In this document: positions 20,906 to 29,754 of the stretch, in pieces
Layout: each line of letters begins with the position of its first letter
Position numbering within the stretch: position 1 is the stretch's first letter
NCBI GenBank assembly: GCA_002102555.1
Contig: MCFL01000127.1
Location: forward strand, 1 to 64,000
Source: Catenaria anguillulae PL171
Taxonomy: Eukaryota > Blastocladiomycota > Blastocladiomycetes > Blastocladiales > Catenariaceae
Length of the DNA: 64,000 nt
Direction: 5' to 3'
Notes under the pieces: model-generated
What the model saw: the letters and a program-made list of their open reading frames with translations, nothing else
Database searches by the model: none
What the model was told of the DNA's origin: nothing
Translations under genes and position numbers: made by a program

Positions 20906-21334
20906 TCACCTCACAACAACCTCCTCCTGGCACACACTTGAAGTCGATCCGGCCACTCGACTGACACCACTACCCCGACTACTGTTTGGCCACGCAACAC
21001 ACACCTTGGGCATATCGTCCCTCAAGTTCGTCCTACTGCGACTACTCCGCATACTTCCAAACATGGACATGGGACACCAGTTACCTGAACCGGCAGCAGC
21101 CAGGCATGCGACGGTTCCCCTAGGTTGGCGCAATTGGTCGTCTTGATGATGATCGTCAACCTCGTTTTCATCGTGCTCTGCTTCGTCGCCGAGAATGTGG
21201 CCCTTGCCGTGGGCCACTGGGCACGGCAGCAACGTGGGTGCGGCCACGGTGAGCACGGCCGTCAGGGCAGTGACCCAGACGAGCGAGTTGGACAGCGACC
21301 GGCGTTGGGCGTATGACAGGTGGTTGGCAAACAT
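20906..21334 (-). CDS. Small predicted single-pass membrane protein, unrecognised
   Basis: Starting at the ATG at 21334 the first 70 residues look like a real protein: MFANHLSYAQRRSLSNSL, a hydrophobic segment at about 17-36 (LVWVTALTAVLTVAAPTLL), PCPV, then an Asp/Glu/His-rich stretch. Beyond about residue 70 the reading (Ser/Arg-rich) is unconvincing and the true 3' part may lie behind an intron; a GTAACT donor-like site is near 21085. Short N-terminal basic-then-hydrophobic proteins like this are often mitochondrial inner-membrane or ER factors, but I do not recognise the family. Confidence 0.4.
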   Translation of the reverse strand: MFANHLSYAQRRSLSNSLVWVTALTAVLTVAAPTLLPCPVAHGKGHILGDEAEHDENEVDDHHQDDQLRQPRGTVACLAAAGSGNWCPMSMFGSMRSSRSRTNLRDDMPKVCVAWPNSSRGSGVSRVAGSTSSVCQEEVVVR

Positions 21335-21867
21335 GGCGGAAGACGGCGAGGCCAAGGTAAGGTGAGGGTCGGGCAAAGCCGGAGGATCGGATCGTCGTGG
21401 ACAAAGCAGACTGGAGACGGGCAACGGCCGGCAGTTGGGCGGGCGGGCGGGCGGGCGGAAACGGGGGGCTGCGAGTGGGGCGGAATCACATGGGCGCCGC
21501 TCTCAGGTCGAGTATGCATGGGAATTATTCCGTTCTGGGAGAAAACTTCTTTGCCTCCCACGACACACACACACACAAAAAAAAAAAACTCAAAATCGCT
21601 CACTGCGAGCAGTCCGCCGATCGCAATGCAACGCTAATCGCCAACCTGCCAGAAAAGAAATCCCGCAGATCCACAATGCCGAATGGAATGCTTCCAGAAC
21701 AGCTCTAGAACCCCAAGGCACGCCGATCCAGTTGCAGGGCCAAAGAGTGCCACGTCGACCATGTCAAATTTGTGTTTATGTACACTTCGTTGAAGAGTTG
21801 AGAGACGCCCACTCCCTTCACCTTCAGTCGTCAACACCCATCACCAATACGCAAGCAATCAATCAAC
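21335..21867. other. Divergent promoter region upstream of Get5
   Basis: This contains a GGGC-rich run near 21435-21465 and a CA repeat followed by an A-tract at 21563-21588. Plus-strand frames open here are compositionally odd and not supported as genes. Confidence 0.45.
21563..21588. repeat. Simple repeat, (AC)n then poly(A)
   Basis: About seven AC dinucleotides run straight into twelve or thirteen A residues, upstream of the Get5 start. Probably slippage-prone simple sequence. Confidence 0.7.
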
Positions 21868-22635
21868 ATGTCGCAAGGCGAAATCGACTGGATCTCCCAC
21901 TTCCTCACGCAGGTGTCGTCGCTGCCCCTCGTGTACCCGGACCACTACACTCCGCAGCCCACCACCGTGCGCCCGCCCAACACCCACAAGGCCCTCGTGT
22001 ACACTGCTGGCGCCGCCTCCTCCTCCTCGGCCACCACCACTCGCGACCTGCTTGCCTCTGCCTCTGCCTCTGCCTCGGACGTGCCCACCATTACGCTCCA
22101 CCTCAAACAACTCAAGTCCACGGCCACCGCCACACTCGACGCGATCCCGCCGTGCACCACGCTCGTCAAGCACGCAAAGCGCAAGGCGCTCGATGCGCTT
22201 GGGCACAGTGTGCGCACGCACGGTGCGAGGCTGCTCATCAAGGGCAAGGTCCTTGGCGACGACAACAAGTACTTGAGCGAGTATCCGGCCGTGGCGGATG
22301 GCGTCACCGTGACGGTCATGGTGAGCGAGTTGAGCGAGGACGAAAAGAAGGCGGTGGCGGATGAGTTGGACCAGGAGGAGGCGCACGCTCGAGGTGAGGA
22401 GGACAACCAAGCCGCAGCCGACGAGCAACAAGCAGAGGAGGTCGATGAGCAGCATGAGCAGCAAGGCGTGTCACCGTGGTCGGCACTTGCGGGCGATCAA
22501 GCATTCTGGGCTGCCGTGCGCAAGGTCGTCGACACGTTTGCCGTTGAAAAGCACGGCTTGGCCGGCGGCGACGCAGTGGGCGTGTTGGCGGCCATGAAGC
22601 GTGGGTTGAATGCCGAGGCGCAGAAGCGGGCGTGA
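21868..22635 (+). CDS. GET5: Get5/Mdy2-like ubiquitin-like protein of the GET pathway
   Basis: A 255-aa protein that matches the three-part layout of Get5. Residues 1-35 (EIDWISHFLTQVSSLPLVYP) resemble the Get4-binding N-terminal segment. Residues 72-151 form a ubiquitin-like domain (VPTITLHLKQLKS ... LLIKGKVLGDDNKYLSEY ... VTVTVMV), with the family's LLxKGKVLxD core. Residues 201-250 (PWSALAGDQAFWAAVRKVV ... AMKRGL) match the C-terminal homodimerisation domain. Get5 joins Get4 and Sgt2 to hand tail-anchored membrane proteins to Get3. A Gln/Glu-rich linker separates the last two domains, and an Ala/Ser-rich run lies before the ubiquitin-like domain. It is a little longer than the yeast protein (212 aa). 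Confidence 0.85.
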   Translation: MSQGEIDWISHFLTQVSSLPLVYPDHYTPQPTTVRPPNTHKALVYTAGAASSSSATTTRDLLASASASASDVPTITLHLKQLKSTATATLDAIPPCTTLVKHAKRKALDALGHSVRTHGARLLIKGKVLGDDNKYLSEYPAVADGVTVTVMVSELSEDEKKAVADELDQEEAHARGEEDNQAAADEQQAEEVDEQHEQQGVSPWSALAGDQAFWAAVRKVVDTFAVEKHGLAGGDAVGVLAAMKRGLNAEAQKRA

Positions 22636-23035
22636 GTTGTTTTGTGAGCGTGTCAGATTGTTCAGGTTTATAAGTAAATCTTGAGACATGAAAGGTCATT
22701 GCTGTCGATCGATGAAGGCGAGAGCGTTTCCGGCATCATCGAGATATATGTAAATAATACATATGTATTCTCCCGCCGCAGTCAGGTTCAAATGCTTGTT
22801 GTGAGAAGCCAGGCGTCCATCCTCCGCAGACTGCCGCATGAGCAATTGTTCAAATCGATGGGAACCATTGATGTATTCCTCGTTTGTACATATTCACATA
22901 CAAATCTGCATTAGGTCACACTGATGACCAGCTAACTGATGGATACAAGGAACAACACAAGATATACAGAGGGTAAAAAACACACAAATCTAAGAAACGT
23001 ATTTAAAAACCAAAGCGCTCACACAATGCTCACAC
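22636..23035. other. Intergenic between convergent genes
   Basis: AT-richer than the neighbouring genes, consistent with two facing 3' UTRs. No gene or RNA recognised. Confidence 0.5.
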
Positions 23036-26000
23036 TCACACCCGCCTCGCACTCGTACTCGCACTCACATACCTCCCACTCGCCGCCGCCGCCGCAGCCC
23101 CGGCACTCGACACGCTTGCCCGATCCGCGTCCCGCTTCTTACTTGCGCTCCCGCCGCCGCCCAACACCTTTGCCATGGCCTGCCACACGCGGCCCACACC
23201 GCGCTTCTTCTTTGGCTTAGTCATGGTCCCTACCGTCACACTCTGTACCGACCGCAACGTCGCATAGGCATCTTCGTTGGCGTGCGTCGGAATCGCAATC
23301 ATGGAGCGTGTCGGGGACACGGTGGGCGACGGCGGCGACATGGTGGTTGATTTGGATTTGGGAATGTCCACTTGAATGAGAGGCGAGTAGCCCAGGGTGA
23401 GTGGGCGCCGGAGTGGTGCTGGAGGCGCGGATTGAATCGAGGTGGTTGACAGCGACGTGGTGGCGTTGAGAGTCGGGGACGTGGTGGATGCGACCGAGTT
23501 GGACGATTGTGGGGTCGGGAGGTGGCCGGCGGGTGGGTCGGCGGCTGTGGGAAGTGGACGGGAAAGGGTTGGTGGGCTAGACGAGGGAGGCGTTGGGACA
23601 ATCGAGAGCCGCTTGAGGGACTTTGTGCGAGGGGATGAAGATGAGGATGCAGGCTCGGCCGTCAGCGCTGCTGCAACCGTGACAGCCACAGGGGACGGTT
23701 TGGGTGATCCAACAGGTGTCGCTTCGTGGGGTTGTGCGTTCCACGCTGGATGCCGGTGCCGTACTGGCGCTGAAACCGTGTCGGCTGGCACTGCGCGCGT
23801 AGGCGATGTGGGCATGGTGACCTCTGGGATCGCCGATGACGTTACATTGGTTGTGCTCCCTGCACCGGCAACATTGGTCGATGAACTCAATGAGAACGCA
23901 GTGCTGAATGTGGGCGACCCGGGCGTCGCAAGGGTAATCGGGACCACGACCTTCTTGGGCTCGTACCGCTCCAGTGTGCGGGACCGAGTCGTCGTGAAAA
24001 ACGATAAAATGTCGCTCGCTGCGGCAGACACCTCGGTGGCCGGTGAGGTTGGTGGTTGACTCGATGTGCTTGCAGCGCGTCCCGCGGCGCCGGGGCCAAC
24101 AAGGGACGAAGACGACGCTTGATGAATCAGCTCGGACAGCAATGATGCCGGCGGGGACTTTTCGACTTGATCTACCCCATCCAGCGCACGCATCTTTGGC
24201 GACGCCGGCGGCGTCATGCTCGTGGCTACATCGCGCTTTTCAACACCCGTCGCAGTGCTGGCCATCCTGGTCCCAGCAAACATGCTGGCCAACCGTGCCT
24301 CCATCGCGGCCAATTGCCGGGCCACGGCCGCCATGATTGTTGCAGGCACCTGCTCCACAAGCGCGGCCGTCTCGTGCTCCCTGCGCGCCGCGGCCGATTC
24401 GAGCATTTCCAACCTGGCAGCCAGCTCGTCGTGTGACGCGGTAACGGCGTTTGCATGCGCATCAAAAAGCGACGCAAGTTTGGGCTCGAGAACAGCCACC
24501 GTCTCCTGCGCGATATCAGCGACCGTGGGCACCGCAGCCGCGGGCGGAGTCGCCGCAGACGCATAAGCGGAATCGTCCTTTTCATCATCCACGGCCTCAT
24601 CCTCGTCGTCATCCGTCTCATGCGTTGGTGTCTGCGCAAACCGAAACGATTCGGCAGCCCCTGCACTCACTTGCGCAACGTCTTGGTCCTCGCTTGCCCT
24701 TCGACTGCTTCCAACCACACTCCCTGCTGCACTCACGCCCTCTTCGACCTTGGCCAAGCGCGTTGCGACTCCCTGATGTGCACCCGCCACGGCCGATAGC
24801 GCCTGCACCACGTCCACCAGCGTGGCGGGAACCGCGCGCAGGGGCACTTGGGCGTCGATCAAGTGTTGAATGGCTTCGGCCTGTGCATCTGCTTGTGCGT
24901 GCAGCGTGTTGAGTTGCGACAGAATAACGGTGGCGAGCTCGGCATAGTGTGCGAGCGGATCACCCGGCGTGGGTGCAGGTGATGTGGGCGTGGGTGGCGG
25001 GAGGGGCGACGTTTGAATGCCCCATTCGGACGTATCGCGGGCAGATGTGGATGTAACCATACGCTCGAGCTCCGAGACAAGGGCTGGGTCAACGTGATGA
25101 GCCAGAAACTCGGCAGGTGAAATGCCCTTGGGCAACGTTGCGAGCGTCAACTTGCCCGGCCCTGTGGCCGCAGGCGCTGGCTCGTCCTCGGTATCGGAGA
25201 CGCCGAGCGGTGACCGGTGTTGCTGTTGCTGCTGCTTGAGCTGATGATGCCGAATTGCAGCGAGTGCATCGTTGCGCACCCACTCTTCGACCGACGAACT
25301 GGCCTTGGTTGCCGAGTCGGCATCGTCCACGGCATCCTTTGCGGCGGCGACCGAGACCGGTGTGGGCGAGTCAAAGTGCACATGCAAATCGCCCTCGTGC
25401 TCGTGTCTGTGGGCATGATGATGGTGGTGTTCGGTAGTGTTGCTCACGTGCAACGCAACCGGCGTCGTTGTCAGTGGAGGCTTGCTCACAGCTTCGTTGC
25501 GGCGCGGCAACTCGTCCTGTGACCCGACGCGCCTGATGTCTGAAGACGACGTAGCCGCAATCGACGTGCTGGCTTCGGCCTTTGCCGTTGCTTGTCCTCT
25601 CGGCGGCGCCCCCTCGCGGCAAATATGCCGCCCGCTGCCATACTCTTTATCACAAACGCGCCCGCAATCCAAACACACATACTCGACCAGCTCCGTAATG
25701 TGCTTTTTGAAATGGTCCCTGCGCAAGTACTTTGACGTGTTGCGAAACACCTTGACACATCCGCGCCAATGGCAGTGCCCACAACGTGCGGCATCGCCAC
25801 CCGTCTCGACATGGTGCTCGGTCAAGTGCTTGTACAGGGCATCCCCAGAGTTGAAGCGCATGCCACATACCCGCGGCATGCGACGGACAGACGGGTTAGG
25901 GTCGGTCCATTCGTGACAGCACACCCCCAGTTCCCACATGCAAACGTGGCCATGGCCGCCACCGGTACCCGAGGCGGGGGCTTGCGACATGGGAAACATG

Positions 26001-27286
26001 GGCAAGGATTGCGAATCGCTTGCGTGTGTGAGAATCGAGATGGACGCCGATCCTCCACCAACGTGCCTGGTGGGCGGTGGTGGCCCGTGCACCATGGACA
26101 CCGAGTCGCCAACATCCGAGACGGCCGCCGATGCGAGGGGTGCTGCTGCATGTGCGTGCCGCACAACGAGCCTTGCCATGTCCTGATCGGGAAACTTTGG
26201 AATGGGGCCCATGCCATCGGGCTCGTATGCAGCAGACACGCGCTTGATGGAATGGTGCACGACGCCACCCGGTCGCGTGGGCGCGCCGGCGTATTGCGGG
26301 ACGTTGGCCGTGGATGTCGAGTAGAGCGATGTGGTGCCCGAGGCGAGGGTGGATGTGGACCCGCGCCGTTGGCGTTGGTGCAAGAGTGTGGCGGCGGGTT
26401 TGGGTTTGCGTGAGGTGGTGGTGGAAGTTGCGGCCGAGAGTGTTGGGCTGAGTGGGGTTGGGGTCACTGGAATGGACGTCGAACGCGGGCGTGGCCGGGA
26501 CGAGCGGGCAGACAAAGGAGGCTTCTTGGAGGCCGTCAAGGTGGACGTCCGAGCGGGTGAGGGCGAGGAAGTCGTTGACGATGGGGGTGCGGCCGCGGAG
26601 CGCTGCGTCGGTGTGGTTGGAACGTTGTCGACGGGAGTGCCAGCTTGATGTGTGTGGTGGTGGATGGAGGCCGACACTGGAATGACGTGAACTGGGTGCA
26701 AGGGTGGCGAGACAACAACAGACGCGGGATGATGGCCATGCGAGTGAATCGAGGATATGGACAAGGATAGCGACGATTCGCCGCCCGGAATGACGGATGA
26801 CGCTTCGCCTCCAGCGCCGCTTGTCAGTGTTGGAAACGCGAGCGGGCGCTTGACGACCAAGAGTGACGAGGGCATGGGTGGCGGCGGCGATGGGGTCGAA
26901 GGCCACTCTTGCTCGAGTCTGTCAACAGACTCATCGTGGTCGTGGTCACGGTCGTGTTCATCGACCTGTTGGGCGTCGTGTGCGGGCGCAATAGTCATGT
27001 CGCTTGACACGAGCTCGGCGGGTTGGGCGCGGCCGTCTGGACCATGATGATGGCCATGGACATGGCCGCGAGTGAGGCTGTCCTGGTTGACGGGTGCTGC
27101 GCCCTGCTCTGAGTTGAGGCCGAGGCCGAGGTCGAGGTCCAAATCCAGGCCCAAGTCGACGTCGAGTGGGTCAATGGACGGGATGGGCGACAGCGGGCGG
27201 ACCACGCCTGCGGCTGTATGTGCGCTTGGGCGGTCTGTCGAGCTTGAATGCGGCACACTCATTTGTGGTTGGGTCGCCCGTATCAT
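23036..27286 (-). CDS. Large low-complexity C2H2-type zinc-finger protein
   Basis: A 1,416-aa protein in one open frame. Almost all of it is Ser/Thr/Pro/Ala-rich and probably disordered. The folded part is a Cys/His cluster at about residues 445-560: CMWELGVCCHEW, VCGMRFNSGDALYKHLTEHH, CGHCHWRGCVKVF then DHFKKH, and CLDCGRVC. The order of tryptophan-containing and basic C2H2 fingers recalls GLI/Zic/PacC-type factors, so a DNA-binding regulator is likely, though pairing of ligands is uncertain. A His-rich patch (about 620) and an Ala/Glu coiled-coil-like region (about 940-1010) follow. The C-terminus is basic. Start taken at the ATG at 27286; an ATG eight codons on is possible. Confidence 0.75.
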   Translation of the reverse strand: MIRATQPQMSVPHSSSTDRPSAHTAAGVVRPLSPIPSIDPLDVDLGLDLDLDLGLGLNSEQGAAPVNQDSLTRGHVHGHHHGPDGRAQPAELVSSDMTIAPAHDAQQVDEHDRDHDHDESVDRLEQEWPSTPSPPPPMPSSLLVVKRPLAFPTLTSGAGGEASSVIPGGESSLSLSISSIHSHGHHPASVVVSPPLHPVHVIPVSASIHHHTHQAGTPVDNVPTTPTQRSAAAPPSSTTSSPSPARTSTLTASKKPPLSARSSRPRPRSTSIPVTPTPLSPTLSAATSTTTSRKPKPAATLLHQRQRRGSTSTLASGTTSLYSTSTANVPQYAGAPTRPGGVVHHSIKRVSAAYEPDGMGPIPKFPDQDMARLVVRHAHAAAPLASAAVSDVGDSVSMVHGPPPPTRHVGGGSASISILTHASDSQSLPMFPMSQAPASGTGGGHGHVCMWELGVCCHEWTDPNPSVRRMPRVCGMRFNSGDALYKHLTEHHVETGGDAARCGHCHWRGCVKVFRNTSKYLRRDHFKKHITELVEYVCLDCGRVCDKEYGSGRHICREGAPPRGQATAKAEASTSIAATSSSDIRRVGSQDELPRRNEAVSKPPLTTTPVALHVSNTTEHHHHHAHRHEHEGDLHVHFDSPTPVSVAAAKDAVDDADSATKASSSVEEWVRNDALAAIRHHQLKQQQQQHRSPLGVSDTEDEPAPAATGPGKLTLATLPKGISPAEFLAHHVDPALVSELERMVTSTSARDTSEWGIQTSPLPPPTPTSPAPTPGDPLAHYAELATVILSQLNTLHAQADAQAEAIQHLIDAQVPLRAVPATLVDVVQALSAVAGAHQGVATRLAKVEEGVSAAGSVVGSSRRASEDQDVAQVSAGAAESFRFAQTPTHETDDDEDEAVDDEKDDSAYASAATPPAAAVPTVADIAQETVAVLEPKLASLFDAHANAVTASHDELAARLEMLESAAARREHETAALVEQVPATIMAAVARQLAAMEARLASMFAGTRMASTATGVEKRDVATSMTPPASPKMRALDGVDQVEKSPPASLLSELIHQASSSSLVGPGAAGRAASTSSQPPTSPATEVSAAASDILSFFTTTRSRTLERYEPKKVVVPITLATPGSPTFSTAFSLSSSTNVAGAGSTTNVTSSAIPEVTMPTSPTRAVPADTVSAPVRHRHPAWNAQPHEATPVGSPKPSPVAVTVAAALTAEPASSSSSPRTKSLKRLSIVPTPPSSSPPTLSRPLPTAADPPAGHLPTPQSSNSVASTTSPTLNATTSLSTTSIQSAPPAPLRRPLTLGYSPLIQVDIPKSKSTTMSPPSPTVSPTRSMIAIPTHANEDAYATLRSVQSVTVGTMTKPKKKRGVGRVWQAMAKVLGGGGSASKKRDADRASVSSAGAAAAAASGRYVSASTSARRV

Positions 27287-27753
27287 ATGAATCTATGTTA
27301 CACACGGAAGCATGCAAGTGTGGTGTGGTGTGGGTGTCATGATTGAATGCCACTGAGGAAGCGGATTGACGATGACCGTACCAAGAGTAGAAATGGAATG
27401 GAATGGAATGGGATGAGCGGATAACGTGAATGGGGATTGGGATACTAATACATGACGACCAAGTTGCATGAAATTATGAAATTGCCATTGCCGAGCGAAA
27501 ATGTATGTATCACAGACTGAAGTGGAGCGTCTCTCGTTCGTCTCGCACGTCGTTGGTCGTTGGCTGCCGAGAGGCGTCCTTGACGTTAAAGTGGCGCGTG
27601 GCGCCGTCGATCGGCGGCCCATTCACATCAAGCTCGCGAAGATCAAAAGTGCAAACACGACATATGCATCGGTATTGCAGCATCACCTGCTATGTATGCG
27701 CGCTACCCATGACCTCGAGCATTGCCTACACGCCAGCGCAACAACTTCTCACC
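27287..27753. other. Divergent promoter region
   Basis: This lies between the starts of the zinc-finger gene and a subfamily C repeat gene. The plus frame is open from 27505, but the sequence before 27754 shows no family similarity. Confidence 0.45.
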
Positions 27754-29631
27754 ATGTCCGACCCCGATTCGCTACCGACACTACCCACCAACGTCATTGA
27801 GCTCATCCTCGCCACCATTCCGCAATTCAGCGACTCCAACGAGCCCATCTTTTCCGTGCTCAATGTCCTCGCACAAGCCGTCGTTCCATTGGCGTACGCC
27901 TCGCTTATTGCCAACACGCTCCAATACGAAACGCCCCGCGACGCGCATCTGCAACGCGCTCTCAAAGTGCTCGTCGCCGACGGTTCAGCCACAGCTCGGG
28001 TCAAGCAGCTCCTCGCCCTGGCACACAGGTCTCTGGCAAATGAATGGGTGCTTCCACCGTGGTTAGCTGCCATGAGTCATTGTGGCAACATCGACTTGTT
28101 GACAGTCGTGGCAACGATCCCAGAGGTTTGCGTCCAGGACTGTTTGGATGTGGTGGTTCGCGAAGCCGCCGAGCAGGGCCATGTTCAGGTTCTGAATTGG
28201 TGCATGGCAAATGGGTTGACGAACGAATATGAGAAGCGGTTTGTGGTTGAGACCGCGGCAAAGGCTGGACATTTGGATGTGATCAAGTTGTGGCATGCAA
28301 ACTATCCTTTGGTTCCTGGAGATTTCGCCGACTCTGGCGCGTCTGTTGTATTGGCGATGGCGTCTCATGGACAAGTGGATACCCTGCGTTGGTGGATCAT
28401 CGAAATTGCGCCGGATGACTTTGATTTCACCTTGGAATGCTGGCAAGTGGCAAGCAAGGGCGGGCATGTTTCCATGCTCCAGTTTGCGAAAAGCCGCAAC
28501 TACACGCTCCCGAGTCAGACGGCCGCATGTGTGGATGGGGCCGCAGCAAATGGACATGTGCACGTCCTCAAATGGTGGTATCAGCATATTGGCCGCAAGC
28601 AAGCGCTCTCCTACACCATCGATGCAATGGATGGTGCATCTGCAAATGGTCACGTTGCTGTTCTTGACTGGTTCTGTCAATCTGGCCTTGAGCTTCGTTT
28701 CACGCCTGCTGCGCTTCGCATTGCTCACGAAAATGGGCACCATGATGTGGTCAAATGGTGGCGTAACTGTACCTTGTATGCAAGCATGGCCGTGGGTCGC
28801 CCGCTTCCATTGAACGCCTTTCAGCAAACCAGCCCCGATTTTCTCATGATGTGTGCGTTTGGACTTTCTGATCGCCTGACCCCTGACATTATTGGTGCCC
28901 AGTCCATGGAATCGCTTTTGCACGCATTCACTGTTGCTTGCCGGGAAGGTCAAGTCAGTGTCCTTGACTTGATTAATCGTCACTCCAATTTGCAAAAGCG
29001 CTCGGCCGACCTTCACCTTCTCCTCAAGGAGGCGGCCAAATGCAATCAGCCCACTGTACTGCAATGGGGCTTCCGATTCCTTCCTAGCAATGGGTGCGAC
29101 CCCGGCTGGTGGTTATCAAGTGTAAGGGTTGCGCTCAAGCGCGGATACATCAATGTGTTGGAGCTGCTGTTGGCCGCGGATTACTTGTCTTGGGATGACT
29201 ATGCCGTCGATTACTTCGAATCTGCGTGTGAGGGCGGATGCATTTCCTCGCTCGTGTTTCTCAAGGACGCCTATGCCGCCGCTGTGGATTCTTGTTCAGT
29301 AGACGTCTACGAGACAGCAGTCATGGCAGCTGCTTGCCATGGTCATGTCCATGTTTTGGTCTGGTTGCGGCAAAATGGCCTTGATTTCACCGCCCATGAT
29401 GAGTACAATTGGGCCAAAGTTGTCGATGCTGCAAGCGCCTGTGGACATGTGCATGTGTTGCAATGGTGGATGGCAAACAAGTTGCCGTGGCAATTTACCG
29501 AGCAGGCGCTTTGGGATGCCGTCAAGAGCAAGAATGGTGAGTTGATTCAATGGTGGATTGATTCTGCACAAGTGAGGGGCGAGTTTATGCTGGCTATGCT
29601 GCATGATGCTTTGGATGAGTTGGACTGCTGA
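27754..29631 (+). CDS. F-box/ankyrin-type repeat protein, subfamily C
   Basis: An intact intronless gene of 625 aa. The N-terminus (LPTNVIELILATIPQFSD, then VPLAYASLIAN) is F-box-like and defines subfamily C. Repeats have cores GHVQVLNWC, GHLDVIKLW, GQVDTLRWW, GHVHVLKWW, GHVAVLDWF and GHVHVLQWW. A conserved C-like signature is SGLELRFTPAALR, shared with the other three members. The frame is open upstream to 27505, but the ATG at 27754 directly precedes the conserved start. It is followed head to tail by a second subfamily C copy only 120 bp downstream, so the two arose by local duplication. Confidence 0.86.
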   Translation: MSDPDSLPTLPTNVIELILATIPQFSDSNEPIFSVLNVLAQAVVPLAYASLIANTLQYETPRDAHLQRALKVLVADGSATARVKQLLALAHRSLANEWVLPPWLAAMSHCGNIDLLTVVATIPEVCVQDCLDVVVREAAEQGHVQVLNWCMANGLTNEYEKRFVVETAAKAGHLDVIKLWHANYPLVPGDFADSGASVVLAMASHGQVDTLRWWIIEIAPDDFDFTLECWQVASKGGHVSMLQFAKSRNYTLPSQTAACVDGAAANGHVHVLKWWYQHIGRKQALSYTIDAMDGASANGHVAVLDWFCQSGLELRFTPAALRIAHENGHHDVVKWWRNCTLYASMAVGRPLPLNAFQQTSPDFLMMCAFGLSDRLTPDIIGAQSMESLLHAFTVACREGQVSVLDLINRHSNLQKRSADLHLLLKEAAKCNQPTVLQWGFRFLPSNGCDPGWWLSSVRVALKRGYINVLELLLAADYLSWDDYAVDYFESACEGGCISSLVFLKDAYAAAVDSCSVDVYETAVMAAACHGHVHVLVWLRQNGLDFTAHDEYNWAKVVDAASACGHVHVLQWWMANKLPWQFTEQALWDAVKSKNGELIQWWIDSAQVRGEFMLAMLHDALDELDC

Positions 29632-29754
29632 TGTGATCGATGCACTTGTTTGATGTTTACCGATGATTTTGTTGCCTCTTGAGAACTGAAAAAATTGTCC
29701 ATGCAAGCCCGCACATGACCCCGAGCATTGCCTCCTAACCAGTCACATTGCACC

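Noticed and set aside
21397-22364. Plus-strand frames running from 21397 into Get5 in another frame
   Set aside because: Composition is set by GGGC and CA simple sequence, then by the Get5 coding sequence read out of frame.
22779-22800. GGTTCAAAT-like tRNA T-loop
   Set aside because: No T-stem, anticodon arm or acceptor pairing in the surrounding 70 bases.
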